This document shows positions 31,930 to 43,590 of a stretch of 64,000 nucleotides of DNA, piece by piece. The notes under the pieces are model-generated. The model was not told the origin of the DNA, searched no databases, and saw only the letters and a list, made by a program, of their open reading frames with translations. How positions within the stretch are numbered: position 1 is the first letter of the stretch; the number at the start of each line of letters is the position of its first letter. Origin of the DNA: Hordeum vulgare subsp. vulgare (taxonomy: Eukaryota; Streptophyta; Magnoliopsida; Poales; Poaceae); NCBI RefSeq assembly GCF_904849725.1, contig NC_058518.1, forward strand, positions 509,193,225 through 509,257,224, given 5' to 3'. The position numbers and the translations under genes are program-made.

Positions 31930-34900
31930 ATGGATCCACATATCAGGAACCTCGAAGAGGAAGAACTTCTGGAAGATATAATCAAAGACGGCCCCGACGT
32001 TGAACCAGCTGAATCTCCGTTGTCATATCTAAACCAGGACGTTGTAATGGAGGTCGAGCGACACGAAGATGAAGCCGATGGGGCAGGAGATAGGTCCAAT
32101 GACGGAGAAGGTGATAGCTCCACTGATGGAGAAGCCGGTGAAGAGGAGAAGTCCGGCGAGGTATACATATGAAGTTCGACAATCACTTGTAATATGTGAA
32201 AAATATTGGAGATAGCTCTATATTGCATACATATACATTCATTTGACGTATGTTTCTCCCTCTTAGGCCTCCACATCGAGCAAAACTACGGAACGAGGCC
32301 CGACTAGAAAGTTGGATGCACTGACGCATTACACATTTGAGGTGATATTTCCTACGGGCGAACCCAAGCTTCCTAAGAATGCTGCTGACACATTCAAGAA
32401 GCAATGCGGAGTTCTCGTTAGGGATCACGTCCCGATCAGCGTTCGGGAGTGGAACAAGCGCAAAGGGGCAGCCGATAGTGACTATGTCGCCGAAAGGTAG
32501 AAAGATAATCTTTGGAATGATCTCATGTCACATTTCAACCTGCCAGAATGTGAGAATGAAGACGCCGCAGACAAACTGAGGGCCAAAGTCAAGCAGTGGA
32601 CTCTGAAGAAGATGGCCGAACTGTTCCGTAGCTGGAAGAAGAAGCTATGGAAAAACTATCTCAAGACACAGAAAGTGTCAGTATTCGAGGGGTATCTAGC
32701 CAAGCAGGCGAATCACTGGAAGGCATTTCAAGAGTACAAAGAGTCAGAAGATGCCCAGGCATTATCAGAAAAGAACAAGATAAATGCCGACAAGAAGAAA
32801 TATCACCACAAGCTGGGGCCAGGCGGCTATGAGACTGCCATCCCAAACTGGGATAAGAAAGAGCAAGATCTGATAGATAAAGGCGTCGTACCTGAGCCAC
32901 TCCGTGATGAGTGGGAATTGAGATTAAGAAATTGGTTCCTTGCGCATGTTGGGTCGTACGACGAAACAACAGGGGACCTCATCTGCAATGACAATCTTAG
33001 GATACCCAGGGAGAATTGGAAAAGGATAGTGAAAGAAATTAAGGAGGGACAAAGAAAGTTCACTGCAGATAGAGATAAAGATTTTCTCACACTGGTCCTC
33101 GGCAATGACGAACATGGAGGACGAACGCGAGGCTTCGGTCCTCCTTACCCGTGGTGGCTTGGGTTTGCCAGAGACCAAGACACTTACAGAAGCCGAGAGA
33201 GAGCAAAGAAGCGGCAGCAGGATGAGGAGAATGACAAGTTCAACCAGTTGCTTGCCAGGATTAACGAGCAACGGAAGCAGATTGATGAGCTTAGAGGAGT
33301 ACAGCGCCACGAAGATCCTGCTGTTGATATTACCGGCGCCCCATCTAAGCGGAAAAGCAGCGTGGCTGAATCTGAGGCCCCGCCCGACGATGAACGAAGA
33401 ATGATAGAGGGCGGTCCCGGCTACCCCGTGGATGGAATCAAGGAGTCAACATCATGTGAACTCCATCAGAAATTCAAGAACATATCCATGAAGGTGGCCG
33501 TCGGACAAGCTTTACCTTCTGGCCCTGATGCACGCTGGCATGGCCGTGAGATTCCAGCTGGCTTTGCTAAAGTCGGGGTGGATGAAATCATGACGGGGTT
33601 TAATGACATGGAGCTCGACATAGCTGGACCCGAAGATGAGAGGACACTCGAAGAAGTACTGGGTGGAGTCATCCTATGGGACAAGAACTACATCAAGCTT
33701 GCAGGCTCGGCCCCAAGGACAACACCGCCTCCGAGTCGTCGCAGGTCACCTACACCTCCATTACCTCCAAGCCCTCCACATGACGTCGGCCAGCACAACA
33801 CGAGTCCATCTCGATCACCGCCGCCGGACTTGGGTCGTCCGTCTCCGCCGCCGCCCGCACATGATACTAAGCGGAAGCGTGCCAGCAAGAACGCTTCATC
33901 GATGATTTCTAAGGGACAGAGCTCCCCAAAGCGCAAACTGTCGCCCCTCCCAAAGGTACCTCATGCTAACCTTCCTATCAGACCTTATGATCGTACCCCC
34001 GAGGAAAATGCCAGGATAGCAAAGGAACAGCATGATGCGCAGATGAAAAGGAAGGAACCCGAGCCCCGCCCGAAATACACCGAGAAGAACATAGCATGGG
34101 AAAAAGACTTCATAACCAATCCATCACAGTATGACTTACACTATAAGCCTGATGACTATACACGCACATTGCAGAAGGAAGTGAAAAAGAGCAGGTCACG
34201 TGCAAGTGCAAGTGGGAGCAAATCAAGTTCAACTACAAGCAAGAAAAAATCAGACGTTCCTCAGCTTGGACAACAGGCCAAACAGTCGATCCCACCCCTC
34301 AAGGTGTTAACCGAGAATGTCCCCCCTCCGGTGCAGGGGCAAGCTTTTGAAAAAGCAAAGGAGTTGGCGGATGAATGTGGTATCTCGGTTGAAGATTTCC
34401 TGGCTTCCCAAGACGACAGGATACCCAAGGCTGTGGTAGCCCCTAAGCCACAGTTTGTCATGGGAGAGCCTTTGGTGAGCAAACATGATCTCCCAACAAA
34501 TATGCGTTACTTGCATACATGGTACTTAAGTGAATCAAAGAATGGGAGAACGATGATCGTGTTGAGTGTCCCACAGGAGTACTACGGCCGCTCCGAAGAA
34601 ATCCATATCAACTTTGATGAACTCTTCCAGATGTACAATGGCGACGCCCTCGACAAATCGCTTATGAGTTGCTATTGTCTGTAAGTTTTTAAATTCGTTG
34701 TCTACATATAACTTGTTTAGTTATTTCAATTCATTGTCTATATATAACTTGTACTCTATTATGCAGAATGAAGATTCTGGAGTGTAAAAGTAAGAGCATC
34801 CTAAATATTGGGTTTATTGATCCAGATAAAATACATATAGCGACGCTAACTAATTGTCCCAAGGAGACGGAGGAAAACCTTCTAAGGTTTCTAAGAGATC

Positions 34901-34997
34901 AAAATTTCTGTGACCACATACTGTTTCCATACAACTTCAGGTGAGGGTCTTTACTCTGTTGTGTCCATTCACTTATAAGTGTAATTGATAAGTTACT

Positions 34998-35053
<56 letters not shown>

Positions 35054-35751
35054 CATGTGAAGCTTCCATTGGATTCTGTTGGACATTCAAATTGATAGGG
35101 GAAGAGTTGATGCCTTCGACCCATTACCGAGACCCTTGAAACAGTTCGAAAGCCTGCAGGACATGCTCCAAGGGTAATTTTAATCATTCTTGCGCTCTAT
35201 CGGTCTCTTTCGATGATTTTCTGATATATCAATTAATGAAAAACTTAGCAAATCATTATCCTTGTCGGGCAGGGTTTGGAATCGGTTCAAGTGCGTGACT
35301 CCCGGTAACTTTCCTGAGAAGCTGGCCTTTAGAGCGGCTCAGGTAAGTAGTAGTATGATATACTTCTATTAATTTTCAATACATTTATGATGCTAGATTA
35401 TTATTTTGATTATATATATTCTATTCTCGTAAAGTGCGACCAGCAGCCACGGGGAACGCATCTATGCGAATACTATGTTTGCGAGACCATTCGCACGTTT
35501 ACCTGTGAGTTCAAGGATCACAGATTCGACGTAAGCAATGAACATTCACACCTCTATTTTTACCCGTCATTCTTTGTTATCATGATTGATATTCATATTC
35601 ATCTCCTCTTCTTATATAGCACACGGCCATGAGGACGAAGGTCCTACCAGAGCAACGCGTGATTGCTGTTGCAGAGGAGCTTGCGGGATTTCTGAGGACG
35701 GAAGCTATAGAAGACAAAGGACGATTTAGTGTAGCTAAGGGCCATTACTGA
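31930..35751 (+). pseudogene. En/Spm-type CACTA protein with C-terminal Ulp1-like protease, one TAG
   Basis: Seven exons with GT/AG borders and compatible phases: 31930-32160, 32267-34680, 34767-34940, 35063-35173, 35273-35342, 35435-35530, 35620-35751 (1,076 codons). The only lesion is TAG at 32498-32500 early in exon 2; the next ATG is 32525. The N-terminal part is acidic, followed by the Ptta/En/Spm plant-transposase region (WFLAHVGSYDETTGDL, PYPWWLGFARDQDTYRS), then a DUF8039-like block, a proline-rich linker and basic stretches. The end is a C48 Ulp1/SENP fold: HWILLDIQ (catalytic His), GRVDAFDPLP (Asp), and QQPRGTHLCEYYVCE with Gln and Cys. A glutamate follows the cysteine where glycine is usual. 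Such proteins accompany CACTA elements, but the DDE transposase TNP2 is absent. TAG readthrough or internal start would still give most of the protein. Confidence 0.75.
34998..35056. repeat. (CA)n(TA)n microsatellite at an intron end
   Basis: A compound dinucleotide run of about 55 bp that ends only a few bases before the AAG acceptor of the exon at 35063, where the polypyrimidine tract would normally lie. Its length could influence splicing. Confidence 0.85.
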
Positions 35752-36019
35752 TGTTCGTCCATGTAATCGAATAGACGGGCTCTAGTCCGGATAATTCAGA
35801 TCTCCATATAATTGTATATATATGATCGCTTATAAGATAAGTTAATCTTATATATATATATATATATGCATAATTATTTCTATTTTAAATTATATGAAAA
35901 CTAATTCCCGAACACCAAACGAGGCATCACGTTAATCTCCTGAACACCTAAACCCTAAAACCCTAAAACCCAAAAATAATTTCATTCAAAAAAAAACCCA
36001 AAAGCCAGTAAAATCTGAA

Positions 36020-36231
36020 AATATTTAGTCCTGGACCGTGTAACGAACCGGGACTAAAGGGCCTGCCCCTCGGGCGCTACGAGGCGCCCACGTGGAGCAC
36101 CTTTAGTCCCGGCGTGTAAGAGGGCCGGAACGAAAATGTTAGGCCTTTAGTCCCGCCCCTTTAGTCCCGGTTGGTGAACCGGGACTAAAGCCCCTTACGG
36201 GCCGGGGCTATAGGCCCTATCCCCACTAGTG
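36020..36231. repeat. Right subterminal repeats and terminal inverted repeat of the CACTA
   Basis: Alternating TTTAGTCCCGG and CCGGGACTAAAGG motifs lead to GGCCCTATCCCCACTAGTG at 36231. The final CACTAGTG in inverse orientation is the CACTA terminus. TAT follows directly, but the matching target duplication on the other side is lost with the truncated left end. Confidence 0.8.
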
Positions 36232-36905
36232 TATCAAGTAAAATATATAAAAAACATGCACAAATCTTTATAAAAATCAAGTGACATATGAGTCGGATGT
36301 GACTTGGTTAAGTCTCATCTAGAAGAGTGATAGACACACCCTAATTATATATCACATATTTGCAAAGATTTTTGTTTGGCGTTATGTGTGCAATGAACTA
36401 AACAACATTTTTTCTTAGTCAATTCCCAGTCTCAGCTGAATTACCCGGCCCCCCGAGGGAATAGATATGCGGGAGTTGGCCCTCTTAATTCCTCTTCCCC
36501 TTTCCACCTCAACTCCCATACCGTCCAAGCAAACAACAGATTTTTAGGCTCCTACCCTCTTAATTCCCAAAAATGTTAGACATAAAAGGCTTTTACAGAG
36601 ATTCTACGGGCTCCGATCCTTTCAAACTTTTTAAACATGACCTCCCTCCGATTTCAACGTGGGTAGGCACATGCCTCTACTAATGATCAATAAGAAACTG
36701 TCATCACACCCTGTAATTCCCTCGTCCCGTAATTCTCGTGTACATGTAGCAAAGCTCCTTAATTCACATCAGTTAAAAAAACTCATTAATTCCCATTGCC
36801 TAGTTTTAATTCTCCCCAACTAAATCCGCTATAAGAGCATAGACAAGAGCTGCATGCGGCATGAATTGAGATGTTACACAATATTGGGTAGTACAACTGG
36901 ACAAC
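36232..36905. other. Intergenic sequence without recognisable feature
   Basis: Mostly AT-rich with several CTCTTAATTCCC-like phrases around 36480-36800. No domain, RNA gene, MITE border or splice-consistent frame was found. Confidence 0.4.
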
Positions 36906-37174
36906 TTGACGCACGGGACAGATATATAATCGCAAACGACGTTTTGTATACGAGACAAAGTGTATGAATGGGACGATATACCGGGCAATTGGGGGCGCAC
37001 GGGACAGACGGTTGCAAGAGCGACGTTGTCGATACAAGACAACTATGTGTGTCTATCATGATAATGAAGCACCCCAACGACGTTTTTGTATACGAGACAA
37101 AGTGTATGAATGGGACGATATACATGTCAACTGGGGGCGCACGGGACAGACGGTTGCAAGAGCGACGTTGTCGA
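36906..37174. repeat. 148-bp tandem repeat, left part (interrupted by Copia)
   Basis: Units with ACGACGTTTTTGTATACGAG, ATGAATGGGACGATATAC and CGGTTGCAAGAGCGACGTTG recur at ~148 bp. About 1.7 units lie here and about 1.3 at 42199-42391. The Copia element at 37175-42198 splits one unit at GTCGA. Frames across this repeat are not supported as genes. Confidence 0.85.
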
Positions 37175-40100
37175 TGTGAAAATAACTGGGTAGAAACGTA
37201 TGCGTTATGCAGGGACGTATGCGTGTTTATATAGGGCCTAGCCAACCAAATACACAAGATTTACAAGGAGGTTAGGATGGATCTTTATCTATACAGATGA
37301 TATATCTACAAGATCAATCCTAACTTAAACAGACACGCACCCCTAATATTACAATGTCTAACACTCCCTTTCAATCACAACTTATCTAAGTTGAGATTGC
37401 GACGAAAAATATCTAACTGGCGAGCGGTAAGCGGTTTAGTGAAGCCATCCGCCACTTGATCTCCAGTTGGAATGAACCGAATATGCAATAACTTCTGAGC
37501 AACTCGTTCACGGATAAAGTGATAGTCAATCTCAATATGCTTGGTACGAGCATGAAAAATGGGATTGGCGGATAGATAGGTTGCACCTAAGTTATCACAC
37601 CAAAGAGAAGCAACAGTAGGATGAGCAATGCCCAACTCAATCAAGAGATTTTGTACCCAAATGATTTCAGCCGTGGCATTGGCAAGTGCCTTATATTCAG
37701 CTTCAGTACTGGAGCGAGACACAGTAGGTTGCTTGCGAGCAGTCCAGGAAACAAGGTTACTACCAACAAACACATCAAATCCTCTAGTGGACTTTCTATC
37801 ATCAGGACAGCTAGTCCAATCAGCATCAGAAAAAGCACTTACCAACATGGAGTCAGATTTGCGAATAGAAAGACCATGAGTCAAAGTGCCTTGCAAATAT
37901 CTAAGAATCCTCTTGATAGCAGTCCAATGGACAGTAGTAGGAGCATGCAAAAATTGACAAACCTTATTGACTGGGAAGGAAATATCAGGACGAGTCAGTG
38001 TGAGATATTGCAATGCTCCAACAACACTTCGGTACTGAGTAGAGTCCTCATCCCCAAGGGGTTGACCATCAAACAAGGACAGCTTCTCAGAGGTGGAGAG
38101 AGGTGTGCTAACAGGTTTGCATCCTGGCATAGCCACTCGTTGTAGTAATTCAAGTAAATACTTACTTTGAGATAACAGGATGCCACCATCAACATGAGTT
38201 ACCTCAGTAGTGGAGGGAGCCAAGATCGTTGAGAGCAAAATCTATGCGCAAATCAGCAAGGAGAGCTTCAACTGCTTGAGGGTGTGAACTGGTGACAATA
38301 ATATCATCCACATAGATAAGCATAAAAATGGTTATACCAGCCCGAGAGTATAGAAACAGAGATGTATCACACTTAGAAGGCAGAAAACCAAGTGACTGCA
38401 GCTTGTAAGAGAGACGTGAGTACCAGGCTCTTGGTGCCTGTTTAAGACCATAGAGAGCTTTATCAAGTTTGCAAACAAAATGAGGTGACTGTGGATCCAC
38501 ATACCCAGGAGGTTGTTTCATGAACACATCCTCTTCCAGAACACCATGTAAAAACGCGTTCTTGACGTCCAACTGTCGCATGCACCAACCTTTAGAGACA
38601 GCTATAGACAAAATTAATCTGATAGTGGCAGCTTTGACAACAGGGCTAAAGGTGTCCTCATAATCAAGACCATAACGCTGTTTAAAACCCTTTGCAACCA
38701 ACCGTGCTTTATAACGATCAACATTGCCATCAGACTTACGTTTAATCTTGTATACCCACTTGCAGTCAATGAGATTTGTACCTTTGTGGTGTGGCACAAG
38801 ATGCCACGTACGATTTTCCATAAGTGTACGATACTCCTCATCCATGGCCTCCTTCCAACGAGAATGAGTAAGGGCCTCCGACAAATTTTGTGGTTCACCT
38901 GTAGAACAAAAGGAGCCCCAACGGATACAACCATCTTTATATTCTTTGGGTTTGAGAGTACCACTGCGCGACCGTGTATGAGGACGATCAGGAGGAGGAG
39001 GCGACGGAGGTGGCAGGAGAGCCTGGCGACGCCGTAGTGCTCCAGGGGCATCAGACGAGGCAGCCGACGTTGATCCAGCGTCATCTGCGTCATGCAGCGA
39101 ATCAGGAGCCGACGCGTGGTCGGGTGAAGCTGCGGAAGCGTGCGACTCCAGGATCTGTAGAGAGGGCGGCCCACATGCAGTGGGAGTTGGCGCCGCAGCA
39201 GCCGAGGTGGGCGTCGCATCCGAGGAGGGGACCAGCGTGACAGCCGACCGGGGCAGACCCAAGGGGGGTTGTGCAGCCGACCGGGACAGTCCCGTGTCCC
39301 GCGCCAGGCCGGGCAGGTGGTCGATGTCGGGAGACCGACCCGAGCCTGAGGCGGAGCTGTCCGAACCCGCGCGTGAGGCCGCGCCACGTAGGGCGGCATG
39401 ATCGGGTGGGAGCGGGCCGGATAGGCGCGCAGATCCCGTAGCTGATGCGCCTGACGCTGGCGATCCCGAGGCGAATCTGGCAGGAAGATCTGCAGGAGAA
39501 TCCGCGCCGGTGGGATTTGCTGCGGCTGGCGATTCTATAGCATGTGTTACCTGCATAAATCACCATTTTCTGCACAATTTTCGCTAGATCCTGGTACACT
39601 GGTATGGGAAATAGACACAGTATTAGTATACACTTCCTCTAGAGGTACTTGGGGTGGCTGTGGGGGAAAAGAGAAGGTAAAAGAACGAGTTCCGCACGAA
39701 GTTGGGCACCGACATTAGGGTGTAGGGCAGCAAAGGGAAAAATGTGCTCATCAAAGATAACATCACGAGAGACATAGACCCGACCCGTGGACACATCAAG
39801 GCATTTATACCCTTTGTGGAGTGGACCGTAGCCAAGAAACACACATTGTTTAGAACGATACTCAAGTTTGTGTTTGTTGAAGGGGCGCAAGTTCGGCCAA
39901 ACTGCACACCCAAAAATACGAAGGGAAGAATAATCAGTTGCGATGTTAAAGAGACGTTCAAGTGGGGTTTGGTTATGAATGACACGACTAGGAACCCTAT
40001 TTATAAGGTAGACATCCGTGAGAAAAGCCTCATCCCAAAACTTGAGTGGCATGGATGCATGGGCTAAAAGAGAGAGGCCTACTTCAACAATGTGACGGTG

Positions 40101-42198
40101 TTTGCGTTCAGCAGAACCGTTTTGTTGATGAGCATGAGGGCAGGAAACATGATGTGTAATCCCAATGCTTTCAAAAAATTGATTCAACTTTGATATTCAC
40201 CTCCCCACTCAGTTTGCATGGCAATGATTTTCTTATCAAATAGGCGTTCAACTAGAGCTTGAAAGAGGTGAAACTTTTGGAACACATCAGACTTATGTTT
40301 GATAAGATAAATCCAGCTGAACTTACTAAAATCATCGATGAAACTAACATAGTATTTTTGTTTGCCTACAGAAAGAGGCCCAGGGCCCCATACATCGGAA
40401 AAAATAAGCTCTAAAGGAGCATGAGATACACTAGTTGAACGAGAGTAAGGGAGTTGATGGCTCTTAGCCATTTGACAAGCATCACAAACTAAATGATGGT
40501 CGGTTTTATTGGTCACGGGAAGATGATGATTACGAAGAATTTGCTGCACCACTGGGAAGGATGGGTGTCCTAGACGCCTATGCCACCTAGAGGTAGATGG
40601 CTTGACGACTCCAAGAACCTGACGCCCATGGATAGCTGGCCGGCCATTGATTGGGTAGAGTCCATCTCTACTTGGACCGTGAAGAATTGTGTTCCCCGTT
40701 GCCTGATCATTCATAGAAAAGAACTCAGGGTAAATAATAAGATAGGCATCATTATCTTTGGCGAGGTGATGGCCGGAAAGAAGAATTTTGGTGGCACTAG
40801 GTACATGAAGAATATTATTTAGCTTGAGAGACTCATGAGGGGTAGGAAGAAGTGCATGACCAATATGTGCAATTTCCATACCTTGACCATTTGCTATATG
40901 GATTTGTTCCGGCCCGGTGTAGCGATCACAAACCGTAAGCTTCTCTAGCTCACCGGTCACATGATCCGTCGGCCCCGTGTCGAGATACCACTTAGTATCA
41001 ACACCATAGGAGGGAGCAGCGGCATTGGCAGACTTGGGAGGATTGCCTTGGCGCTTGGGGTTGTTGTTGAAGGTCTTGTCGAAGCGCTTTTTGCAGGACC
41101 AAGCACCGTGGCCAGCATACTTGCAGATCTGGCAGATGAGAGGGCCTTGAGGATGAGCAACGCCTCCTCCTGGTGGTGTAGCAGAGGTGCCGAAGGTGTT
41201 GGTGAAGGGGGCACCACCACCAGCAGAAGAACGAGCAGGGCCACCACGGCCGCCCCCTTTGGAGGCGAGGTTGATGGAGTGGGCGGCAGTAGTGTTTTGG
41301 CATTCAATCCTTGTTTCGGCAGAGAGGAGTAGAGAAAACAGCTCACCGAGGCCGATGGGATTGTCTGCTGCTGCACGGGTTGAGATTGCAGACACAAAGG
41401 AGTTGTAGTCCGAATCCAAACCGTGCAGGATATGAGAGACAACCTCATCTTCATCAACAGGAGTCCCGGCCGCCGCAAGTTCATCTGCGATGCCTTTCAT
41501 CTTAGTATAATAGGAAGCAGCGGAGAGATCACCTTTGCGAGATGTAGATAGTTGGTCACGAAGTTGAATCTTGCGAGCACGGGACTATGCCGCAAAGAGC
41601 ATGAGTATCATCTGCCACACGCCGGAGGAGGTGATGATGGTGTGGACTTGCAGGAGTACATCCCGGGAGAGGGATGCGAGGAGGAAAGTCAGGACCTGTC
41701 GGTCCTGGCTGTACCACGCGGTGTACGCCGGGTTGGGAGCTGAGATCAACTCCTTCTTCCCGGAGACCTCCGTCTCCATGGTCACAACAGCAGGGGGCGC
41801 CGCAGAGGTACCATCTAGATTCCCCATCAGGCCGACAACCCTGATGTGGGGAAGAACCTGTGCCTTCCACATCAAAAAATTCTCTCGGGAAAGCTTCTCG
41901 ATGATTGTGTGTCCAAGGGCAGCAAGGGAGGTGGAGGAGTTCATCGCGACGGTGGTGGTGGAGGAGGAGGGTTGGACATAGATGGGAAGAGGGAGGCTCT
42001 TATACCATGTGAAAATAACTGGGGTAGAAGCGTATGCGTTATGCAGGGACGTATGCGTGTTTATACAGGGCCTAAGCCAACCAAATACACAAGATTTACA
42101 AGAAGGTTAGGATTGATCTTTATCTATACAGAGGATATATCTACAAGATCAATCCTAACTTAAACAGACACGCACCCCTAATATTACAATGTCTAACA
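37175..42198 (-). mobile_element. Full-length Copia LTR retrotransposon
   Basis: 5,024 bp with LTRs at 37175-37363 and 42008-42198 and the 5-bp target duplication GTCGA (37170-37174, 42199-42203). On the minus strand the LTR runs TGTTAGAC..TTTTCACA. The primer-binding site next to the right LTR, TGGTATAAGAGC, matches initiator Met-tRNA with one mismatch. A purine tract GAAAGGGAG precedes the left LTR. Gene order gag-protease-integrase-RT-RNase H is Copia. The LTRs differ at five substitutions and two single-base indels, so insertion is fairly recent, about one million years if 1.3e-8 changes/site/year holds. Confidence 0.95.
37375..41944 (-). pseudogene. Copia gag-pol polyprotein, broken by stop and frameshifts
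   Basis: Minus-strand reading: gag from ATG at 41944 (UBN2-type, with LSRENFLMWKAQVLPHIRVV), a TAG near 41587, then zinc knuckle CQICKYAGHGAWSC, protease WYLDTGPTDHVTG (proline where alanine is usual after DTG), GAG-preintegrase and integrase (LGHPS, SDVWGPG). A one-base loss near 40186 shifts the frame before the integrase glutamate region (NGSAERKHRHIVE). A further shift lies near 39640. RT follows with [12 protein letters not shown] and YVDD, then a small out-of-frame deletion near 38220, then RNase H ([28 protein letters not shown]). At least four lesions, so not autonomous; it may have moved by trans-complementation or decayed afterwards. Confidence 0.9.
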
Positions 42199-42391
42199 GT
42201 CGATACAAGACAACAATGTGTGTCTATCATGATAATGAAGCACCCCAACGACGTTTTTGTATACGAGACAAAGTATATGAATGGGACGATATACCGGGCA
42301 ACTGGAGGCGCACGGGACAGACGGTTGCAAGAGCGACGTTGTCGATACAAGACAACAATGTGTGTCTATCATGATAATGAAGCACCCCATG
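42199..42391. repeat. 148-bp tandem repeat, right part
   Basis: Continues the 36906-37174 repeat after the Copia, starting with the duplicated GTCGA target. Ends within a unit at AAGCACCCC, after which unrelated sequence begins. Confidence 0.85.
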
Positions 42392-42828
42392 CGTCAAGAG
42401 GTTCAAGTAGTGTATGTTAGGTACTACATTGACTGGCATCCTCCCTAGTCTTTTTCCACACGTGTTGACAAACGCTGGAAAGTAGCAGGCAGGAACCAAG
42501 AGCACTCCATGCTCTGCGTTTGATCCAGACTTGTAGTGTCATCATACTGCCACTAGTTTGATGCCGGCGAGCATCGGACGTACAAGACAAGAGAAAGGGT
42601 ATCCCGCGGATACTGCCATTAGTGAGCATTTTGTCTGTTGGGTTTAGGTGCAAGCTTGTATGTCTCTCTCAAGCCAGTCGTCCATCGACGACTCGACCAG
42701 TCCAAGTTAGGCACGGCCGGCATACATGCATGCTACAAAAATGCTAAAGATACGGACAGATTCTAACACACTTTTACGAAATGCTAACGCGGTCTAATCT
42801 AATTGTCCTTTCCTGATTTTTATTGGTG
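42392..42828. other. Intergenic sequence without recognisable feature
   Basis: Unique-looking sequence of moderate GC with no supported frame. It forms the native left flank of the next retroelement, whose target duplication GGACC starts at 42829. Confidence 0.4.
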
Positions 42829-42894
42829 GGACCTGTTAGATGGAAAATGGAACCACCCCGCTCCGATGATCGCCGGAGACAAGGTGCAGAGAGA

Positions 42895-43396
42895 GAGCAT
42901 CTTCAACGGACGCGCGAAAAGGGGTGCGTGCGGTAAACCGCCATTTTAGCGCGCGGGGCGGAATGGCGCGCTCCAGCGGCGGCAGGAAAACAGCGCGCGC
43001 GGTAAAAGGTTGCGCGCGCGTGCGAAAAGGCGGCAGCTCGCGCACCATTTTTGCCGCGCCGCTTCGCGCGCGCCTATAGAAGCGCAGCTCTGCCGCTCCC
43101 TCGCGCCGCCACCGCTCCACTCTCTCTCTCCCTCTGCCTCTCGCGCCACCGCCGCTCCAGCGTGCCGCCACCGCTCTAGCGCCCCGCCCCCGACGCGCCA
43201 CCATGCCATCGCGCCGCCGTTCTGCGTCCGGCTACCGCGGCGTCTGCATTTTTGGACACTGCTGGAGCGGCGCGCGCGCGCTGCATTATAGCGCGGCTGC
43301 TGGAGCATGCGCCTAACCCCGTGCTAAACCAGCAGAAGCGCGCGCGGCAAACGCATTTTTTGGACGCGGCGCGAAGGACGGCTGTTGGAGATGCTC
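42895..43396. mobile_element. GC-rich TIR element, probably Harbinger/Tourist-like
   Basis: Left end GAGCATCTTCAACGG and right end the inverse of GAGCATCTCCAACAG, with TTA directly after the right end (43397-43399), as in the 3-bp TWA target duplications of PIF/Harbinger. The left TTA is missing because this end abuts the broken LTR within a GAGAG microhomology. The interior is rich in CGCGC and has no gene. Superfamily is inferred from the TTA only. Confidence 0.5.
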
Positions 43397-43590
43397 TTAG
43401 TAGTAGCATTGGTGCCTGCCCGGCTATAAATTCCAAAACCCCTACCGTTCATTCTCAACTCATCAGCTCAAGATTGATCTTGGTCTCCATTAGGCCCTGG
43501 CTAACCCACTCCACTCCACACTAGGTACCGATGATGGTTCACCTCCTTGTTGTCCTCCTCGGCGCAGCATTGCCGCTGCTCTTCTTCTCC
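43397..43590 (+). repeat. Duplicate of the glucanase promoter and signal-peptide start
   Basis: Matches 45179-45374 over 194 bp with about five substitutions and a 2-bp indel (~97%). It includes the TATAAAT box (43425-43431), the leader and the ATG (43531) with the first 20 codons. It lies in the same orientation as the glucanase gene but inside the Copia remnant, fused to antisense gag sequence. Confidence 0.92.

Larger units (their letters stand above)
9689..36231 (+). mobile_element. Large 5'-truncated CACTA transposon
   Basis: Order: remnant of left subterminal repeat, exonuclease gene, Afa-type array (interrupted by a nested CACTA), AT-rich repeats, TTTAGTCCC subterminal repeats, TATA promoter, En/Spm-Ulp1 gene, right subterminal repeats, and the right terminus CACTAGTG ending at 36231. 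The inverse of that end (CACTAGTGGGGATAGGGCC) aligns with the left terminus of a sister element at 62703 (CACTAGTGGAAAACGGGCC). Similarity to the sister starts at 9689 = 63075, so about 370 bp of the left end is missing. Without the 8.6-kb nested element it is ~17.9 kb. No TNP2/TNPD-type DDE transposase is present, so it would need help in trans. Confidence 0.8.

Noticed and set aside
34899..35187. Frames with poly-(VC) tracts
   Set aside because: Translation of the CA/TA microsatellite.
36786..37257. Frames across the 148-bp tandem repeat
   Set aside because: Repeat-driven frame with no domain, running into the Copia LTR.
38614..39399. 261-codon alternative frame in the Copia
   Set aside because: Overlaps the linker/RT frame in another phase; the RT frame with YVDD is the real one.
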